A stretch of 8,795 bases of DNA. It comes from Syntrophaceae bacterium UBA4810 (GTDB lineage: Bacteria > Desulfobacterota > Syntrophia > Syntrophales > Smithellaceae). The position numbers and the translations under genes were made by a program. The notes under the pieces were generated by a model. It was not told where the DNA came from. It did not search any database and saw only the letters and a list, made by a program, of their open reading frames with translations. The DNA lies in assembly GCA_002402545.1 (NCBI GenBank), contig DHGA01000005.1, positions 1 through 8,795 on the forward strand, read 5' to 3'. Of this stretch, positions 4,817-8,795 are shown piece by piece (position 1 is the first letter of the stretch; each line of letters begins with the position of its first letter).

Positions 4817-7800
4817 ATGAACCTGAAGAAACTGGAAATAGCTGGATTCAAATCATTTCGCGACAGAGCCGTGCTGGATTTTTCGCAAGGCGTTACGGCC
4901 ATTGTCGGCCCAAACGGCTGCGGCAAATCCAATGTTGTGGACGCTATCCGCTGGGTTATGGGCGAACAGCGCGTAAAAACGCTGCGCGGTAAAAAAATGG
5001 AGGATGTAATTTTTAACGGCAGTCAAGACGCCGAAGGCGTAGGCATGGCGGAAGTAACCATGACGCTTGTCGCCAACGGCCATAATTTCCCTGGCGCTTA
5101 CTCCGAAATGAATGAGATTTCGATTGCGCGCAAAATAATCCGCGAAGGGGAAAGCGAATACTATATCAATCAGGTGCCGTGCCGTCTGCTGGATGTCAAA
5201 GAATTTTTCATGGGAACGGGGGTAGGCGCCAGGACTTATTCTTTAATCGAACAGGGAAGCGTTTCGAACCTTGTTGAGGCCAAGCCCGAAGACAGAAGAG
5301 CTTTCATTGAGGATGCCGCGGGCGTTTCCAAATATAAAAGCCGTAAAGACGCCGCCGTGCGCAAAATGGACGCGACAAAACAAAATCTTCTGCGCCTCAA
5401 CGATATCATCAAAGAAGTCCGGTCACAGCTAAACGCGATAACCCGTCAGGCTAAAAGAGCGGAGCAATACAAAGAAATTAAAACCCGCCTCAAAGAAACG
5501 GAGTTGACGCTTGCTCTGCAGAAGTACAGCGAGCTTTTTGAAAAAGGCACCGCCCTGCAGTCTCAACGCAATAGTCTGCACGATCAGGAAGCCTCCATGC
5601 GCGCGAATATAGAAGCCAAGGAATCGGCGTTGGAAGAAATCAAAACAAAAATTATGGAAAACGAAACGCTGATCGCCCAGAAGCAGCAGGAACTGTATGA
5701 GGCAAAAACCGCGATCAGCATTAAAGAAAAAAATATTGAATTTGCCCACCAGCAGATCGGCAGTTGCTCCGAACGTAAGACAAAAGACCTGGCGGAAATT
5801 CAGGGATTAAAAACCAGAAAAGAAGATCTTTCCGCCGAAATCAAAAGCACGCAGGAACAAGGAACGGAAGCGGATGCGAGAATCGCCGCGCTTAAAAACG
5901 AGCTGGAAGATAACCAGCGGCAAATTCAGCAATTGATTGACGCGGACAAACAAATCAACAGCGGCATGGAGGAAAAGAAATCTCTATATATCGATATCGT
6001 CACGGAAAAAGCCAAGTTTAAAAATATGCTGTCGATCCTGGCCAAGAATATTGAAGATTTTAAAAGACGCCAGGAACGGGAAATTCGAGAAATAGACGAA
6101 GCCAAAAAGAAACAGGCCGGTTTAACAGATAAACTCCAATCGCTTGAACAATCTCTTAGTCAGGCATCAGAAGAACTGAGCCGGCTCGAAGAAAAGCGGC
6201 AAAGAGTTTATAGCTCTCTTGAACAAACAAAAGAAAATTTGCAGCTTTCCGAAGCAATCATTTCACAGGCAAAAGAAGAAATCGGCTCTAAAGCTTCACG
6301 CCTGAATTCTCTCAAAGAATTTCAGGAATCGTTTAAATGGGGAAACGAAGGCGTCCGGTCGGTTATTGAAGCGCAGGAAGGCCGGGATAAATTCCACGGT
6401 GTTGTCGCCGATCACATCAGCGTGCCGCGCGAATATGAAACAGCCGTCGAAGCGGTTTTAGGAGAAAAGCTGCATTACGTAATCGCCAAAAGCCAGGAAG
6501 ATGGTGTCTGGGCGATTGACTATCTTAAAAATTATCAGCTGGGGCGTGGAAGTTTTATGCCGCAGCAAATAAGAAATCATAACGATAAATTTTCCTCCGG
6601 TGTAATCCCCCAGGAAGCGGAACCGTTACTGCAGAAGGTCAGTGTAAGCGATGATTTTCGCCCAATTGCCGAATGTCTTTTAAGTAACGCTTTTCTGGTT
6701 TCTTCAATTGAAGACGGCCTCTCGCTCTGGAGAAAAAACGGTTTCTACGGAACGCTGGTTACGCGTGAAGGAGACATCGTCACCCCTCAGGGCGTGGTCA
6801 GCGGCGGCAGCGGCGCGGCGGTGGAAAAAAGCATTCTTTCCACAAAAAGGGAAATCACGGAACTGGAAGAAGAAGTAGCGTCACTGGGCGTCAAACTTCA
6901 GGAGCAGGTATCGCAAAAAGAAAATCTTTCTCTGTCTCTTACCCGCCAGGAAGATGAAATCACACAGATTAAAGCGGGAATGCACGCGCTCGAAATAGAC
7001 ATCAACGGCAGAAAAAAAGATCAGGAACGTTTTAGCGATGAAATAAATAACACAAAACAAAGGCTTGCCGCCCTGGAATTCAATCTGGAAACAATCAAGG
7101 CGGAAGAATCCGAGGCTGTTGAAAAAATCGGCTTTTTCACCGCGGATATCGCCAAAAAAGAAGAGGAAGAGCTCCAGATAAGCCGGATTATTTCTGATTT
7201 TACCGACAAAAGAGATCACTCCCGCGCGACAATCGAAGAGCGAGAGCGCGCGTTAACCGGCAAAAAGATAGAATTAGCCGCGCTTGAAGAAAAAAGAGAA
7301 GCGGATTTACGGGCGCTGGCCAGACTCCAAAATGATATCAACACCATCGTAAATGAAATCAATGCCAAAGAAGAAGAAATTACGGCCTGCGACAGGCAAA
7401 TTTCTGAACTGACCGCCTCTATTGAAACTGAGACGGCGAGTCTGAAAGAATTTTACGGCAACTTAGAAAACCAGGAAACCGCCCTAAATGAACAAAAAGC
7501 AGAGCAAAGCAATATTGAGGAAAGCCTCAAATCCAAAGAAAATGAACTTAGAGAAGTCAAAAAGAAGATTGATGATCACCGTCAGAAAAGCACAGAGATG
7601 GAGATTCTCTGCCGCGAAACAGTGCTTAACGCGGAAAATTTAGTTCGCTCGATAACGGAAAAATACGATATAGATTGGGAAGGCATGTTTTCCACGTTTA
7701 CGAAAGTTGACGAGGAAAAAATCGCGTATCTTAACGAGTCGCTGGAAAAAGACAGGCAAACGGTAAATAATTTCGGCGAGGTCAATCTGCTGGCCATCAG

Positions 7801-8365
7801 CGAGTTTGAAGAACTCGATACACGCTATAAGTTTTTATCCGAGCAAATAGCAGACTTGAACTCTTCGCTAAACACCCTGCAAAGAACAATCACGCGCATC
7901 AATAAAATTTCCCGCACGAGATTCGCTGATACTTTTGCCGCGATCAACGACTGCTTTAAAGAAGTTTTCGCCCATATTTTCCCGGGGGGCCGCGGCCAGC
8001 TTCTTTTAACCGACGAGAACGATTTGCTGGAAACCGGCGTGGATATCGATATACAGATTCCCGGGAAAAAAGCGCAGAGCGTGAGCCTGCTGTCCGGCGG
8101 AGAAAAATCACTGGCGGCCGTCGCCCTGATTTTCTCCATTTTAATGTACCGCCCCTCGCCGTTTTTGGTTTTGGACGAAGTTGACGCGGCGCTTGACGAC
8201 GCCAACACAAATCTCTTTAACAACCTGATCAAGGATGTTTCCCAGAAATCGCAGGTGGTAATGATTACGCATAATAAAACCACGATGGAAGTCGCGGATA
8301 CTCTGTTCGGCGTCACCATGCAGAAAAGCGGCATTTCCTCGCTGGTATCGGTAAATCTCAATTAA
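4817..8365 (+). CDS. smc: Chromosome segregation protein SMC
   Basis: An ATPase that, as a dimer with ScpA and ScpB, extrudes and organises DNA loops so that sister chromosomes separate. The protein is 1182 residues from ATG 4817, the usual bacterial SMC size. The frame is open upstream to an ATG at 4736, but MNLKKLEIAGFKSF is the family's normal start, and 4736 lies upstream of the promoter. Visible parts in order: Walker A GPNGCGKS (31-38); the GTGVGARTYSLIEQG and AGVSKYKSRK blocks of the N-terminal head; a long coiled coil (about 170-505); the hinge (about 520-667, FHGVVADH at 526 and GGSG at 663-666); the returning coiled coil (about 675-1010, with FGEVNLLA at 986-993); the ABC signature LSGGEKS (1092-1098); and Walker B FLVLDEVD (1116-1123). 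All ATPase motifs are intact. The next gene, ftsY, begins 66 bases after the stop. There is no rnc gene upstream, unlike the Bacillus rnc-smc-ftsY order. Confidence 0.97.
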   Translation: MNLKKLEIAGFKSFRDRAVLDFSQGVTAIVGPNGCGKSNVVDAIRWVMGEQRVKTLRGKKMEDVIFNGSQDAEGVGMAEVTMTLVANGHNFPGAYSEMNEISIARKIIREGESEYYINQVPCRLLDVKEFFMGTGVGARTYSLIEQGSVSNLVEAKPEDRRAFIEDAAGVSKYKSRKDAAVRKMDATKQNLLRLNDIIKEVRSQLNAITRQAKRAEQYKEIKTRLKETELTLALQKYSELFEKGTALQSQRNSLHDQEASMRANIEAKESALEEIKTKIMENETLIAQKQQELYEAKTAISIKEKNIEFAHQQIGSCSERKTKDLAEIQGLKTRKEDLSAEIKSTQEQGTEADARIAALKNELEDNQRQIQQLIDADKQINSGMEEKKSLYIDIVTEKAKFKNMLSILAKNIEDFKRRQEREIREIDEAKKKQAGLTDKLQSLEQSLSQASEELSRLEEKRQRVYSSLEQTKENLQLSEAIISQAKEEIGSKASRLNSLKEFQESFKWGNEGVRSVIEAQEGRDKFHGVVADHISVPREYETAVEAVLGEKLHYVIAKSQEDGVWAIDYLKNYQLGRGSFMPQQIRNHNDKFSSGVIPQEAEPLLQKVSVSDDFRPIAECLLSNAFLVSSIEDGLSLWRKNGFYGTLVTREGDIVTPQGVVSGGSGAAVEKSILSTKREITELEEEVASLGVKLQEQVSQKENLSLSLTRQEDEITQIKAGMHALEIDINGRKKDQERFSDEINNTKQRLAALEFNLETIKAEESEAVEKIGFFTADIAKKEEEELQISRIISDFTDKRDHSRATIEERERALTGKKIELAALEEKREADLRALARLQNDINTIVNEINAKEEEITACDRQISELTASIETETASLKEFYGNLENQETALNEQKAEQSNIEESLKSKENELREVKKKIDDHRQKSTEMEILCRETVLNAENLVRSITEKYDIDWEGMFSTFTKVDEEKIAYLNESLEKDRQTVNNFGEVNLLAISEFEELDTRYKFLSEQIADLNSSLNTLQRTITRINKISRTRFADTFAAINDCFKEVFAHIFPGGRGQLLLTDENDLLETGVDIDIQIPGKKAQSVSLLSGGEKSLAAVALIFSILMYRPSPFLVLDEVDAALDDANTNLFNNLIKDVSQKSQVVMITHNKTTMEVADTLFGVTMQKSGISSLVSVNLN

Positions 8366-8431
8366 TCCTTTCTTTACTTGCGCGGAAAAAATCGCTATTA
8401 AAGACAAAAAAAGCAAAGAAGTGTTTTTGTT

Positions 8432-8795
8432 ATGGGACAAAACGGTTTTTTTAAAAAGCTAAAGACCGGGTTAACCAGAACGCGTGACGCGCTGGCAAAA
8501 AATATCGATTCCCTGCTTTTAGGGGGAAAAGTTCTGGATAATGAGCTTTTTGATGAGCTGGAAGAATTATTAATCAGCGCTGATTTGGGGCCTCAGTTCG
8601 CGCTGGAATTAATTGACGATGTAAAAGAAAAAATCAAGCGTCAGGAACTGGGCAACGCCGCGCAAATCAAAAAAGTTCTGCGCGAGCACATGGCCGCTAT
8701 ATTGCGCAAAGCTCAAGTTAACTTAAACATAACCTCCGGCTCTCCGTATGTAATCATGGTTGTGGGGGTCAACGGCAGCGGCAAAACCACAACCA
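8432..8795 (+). CDS. ftsY: Signal recognition particle receptor FtsY, 5' part
   Basis: The GTPase receptor at the inner membrane that accepts ribosomes carrying SRP and hands nascent membrane proteins to the Sec channel. 121 codons are visible before the window ends. NGFFKKLKTGL (4-14) resembles the amphipathic membrane-binding helix, the helical N domain follows (LDNELFDELEELLISADLG, about 41-59), and the G1 GTP-binding loop GVNGSGKTT is at 112-120. The loop sits this early because the acidic A domain of enterobacterial FtsY is absent, so a short protein near 300 residues is expected. ATG 8432 has only a weak AAAGAAG site (8415-8421), consistent with expression from the smc promoter. The 66-base gap after smc shows no terminator. 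Ffh is the nearest alternative, but the FFKKL start and smc linkage favour FtsY. Confidence 0.93.
   Translation, partial: MGQNGFFKKLKTGLTRTRDALAKNIDSLLLGGKVLDNELFDELEELLISADLGPQFALELIDDVKEKIKRQELGNAAQIKKVLREHMAAILRKAQVNLNITSGSPYVIMVVGVNGSGKTTT

Noticed and set aside
7825..8361. 178-codon minus-strand open frame inside smc
   Set aside because: It is the antisense shadow of the conserved SMC head with signature and Walker B motifs, and has no recognisable protein features.
1..8795. CRISPR array, defence system, prophage or tRNA
   Set aside because: No regularly spaced repeats, integrase, phage or effector genes, or cloverleaf sequence were found on reading both strands.

Overview
The window is ordinary bacterial chromosome with moderate GC, AT-rich gaps and strong Shine-Dalgarno sites. 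Every gene I can support lies on the + strand. The best guess is a member of the former Deltaproteobacteria (Syntrophus/Smithella-like Desulfobacterota). The reasons are the smc-ftsY pair, the secreted Gly-zipper and DUF6515-type proteins, and palindromic dispersed repeats of a style common in that group. There is no rRNA or other decisive taxonomic marker, so this is an inference from recalled patterns.

Layout. 1-199: AT-rich, no gene seen, with a GC-rich hairpin at the left edge and a short palindrome before the first gene. 200-982: four-helix membrane protein of unknown function with a Cys/His tail. 983-1553: 571-bp non-coding block with a composite dispersed repeat (a 131-bp element nested inside an older palindromic one), a strong intrinsic terminator, candidate promoters and a leader hairpin. 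1554-2867: a single-frame fusion of an N-formylglutamate amidohydrolase-like domain to a C39-like papain-fold cysteine peptidase domain. 2868-3120: gap with a weak promoter candidate. 3121-4440: two-gene unit of a Gly-zipper lipoprotein and an exported DUF6515-like protein that share a two-part cysteine motif, closed by a terminator at 4491-4525. 4526-4816: smc control region with two copies of a 15-bp dyad just upstream of a good sigma-70 promoter. 4817-8365: full-length smc. 8432-8795: the start of ftsY, cut by the window end.

How the genes relate. smc (chromosome condensation and segregation) and ftsY (SRP receptor, membrane protein targeting) are housekeeping genes in a widely seen order and are probably co-transcribed. 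The lipoprotein/DUF6515 pair is a separate cell-envelope operon. The amidohydrolase-peptidase fusion appears to stand alone, with no histidine-degradation genes beside it. I see no CRISPR array, defence island, prophage or tRNA. The least ordinary items are the two-enzyme fusion with its possible attenuator, the nested repeat, and the paired dyads before smc.
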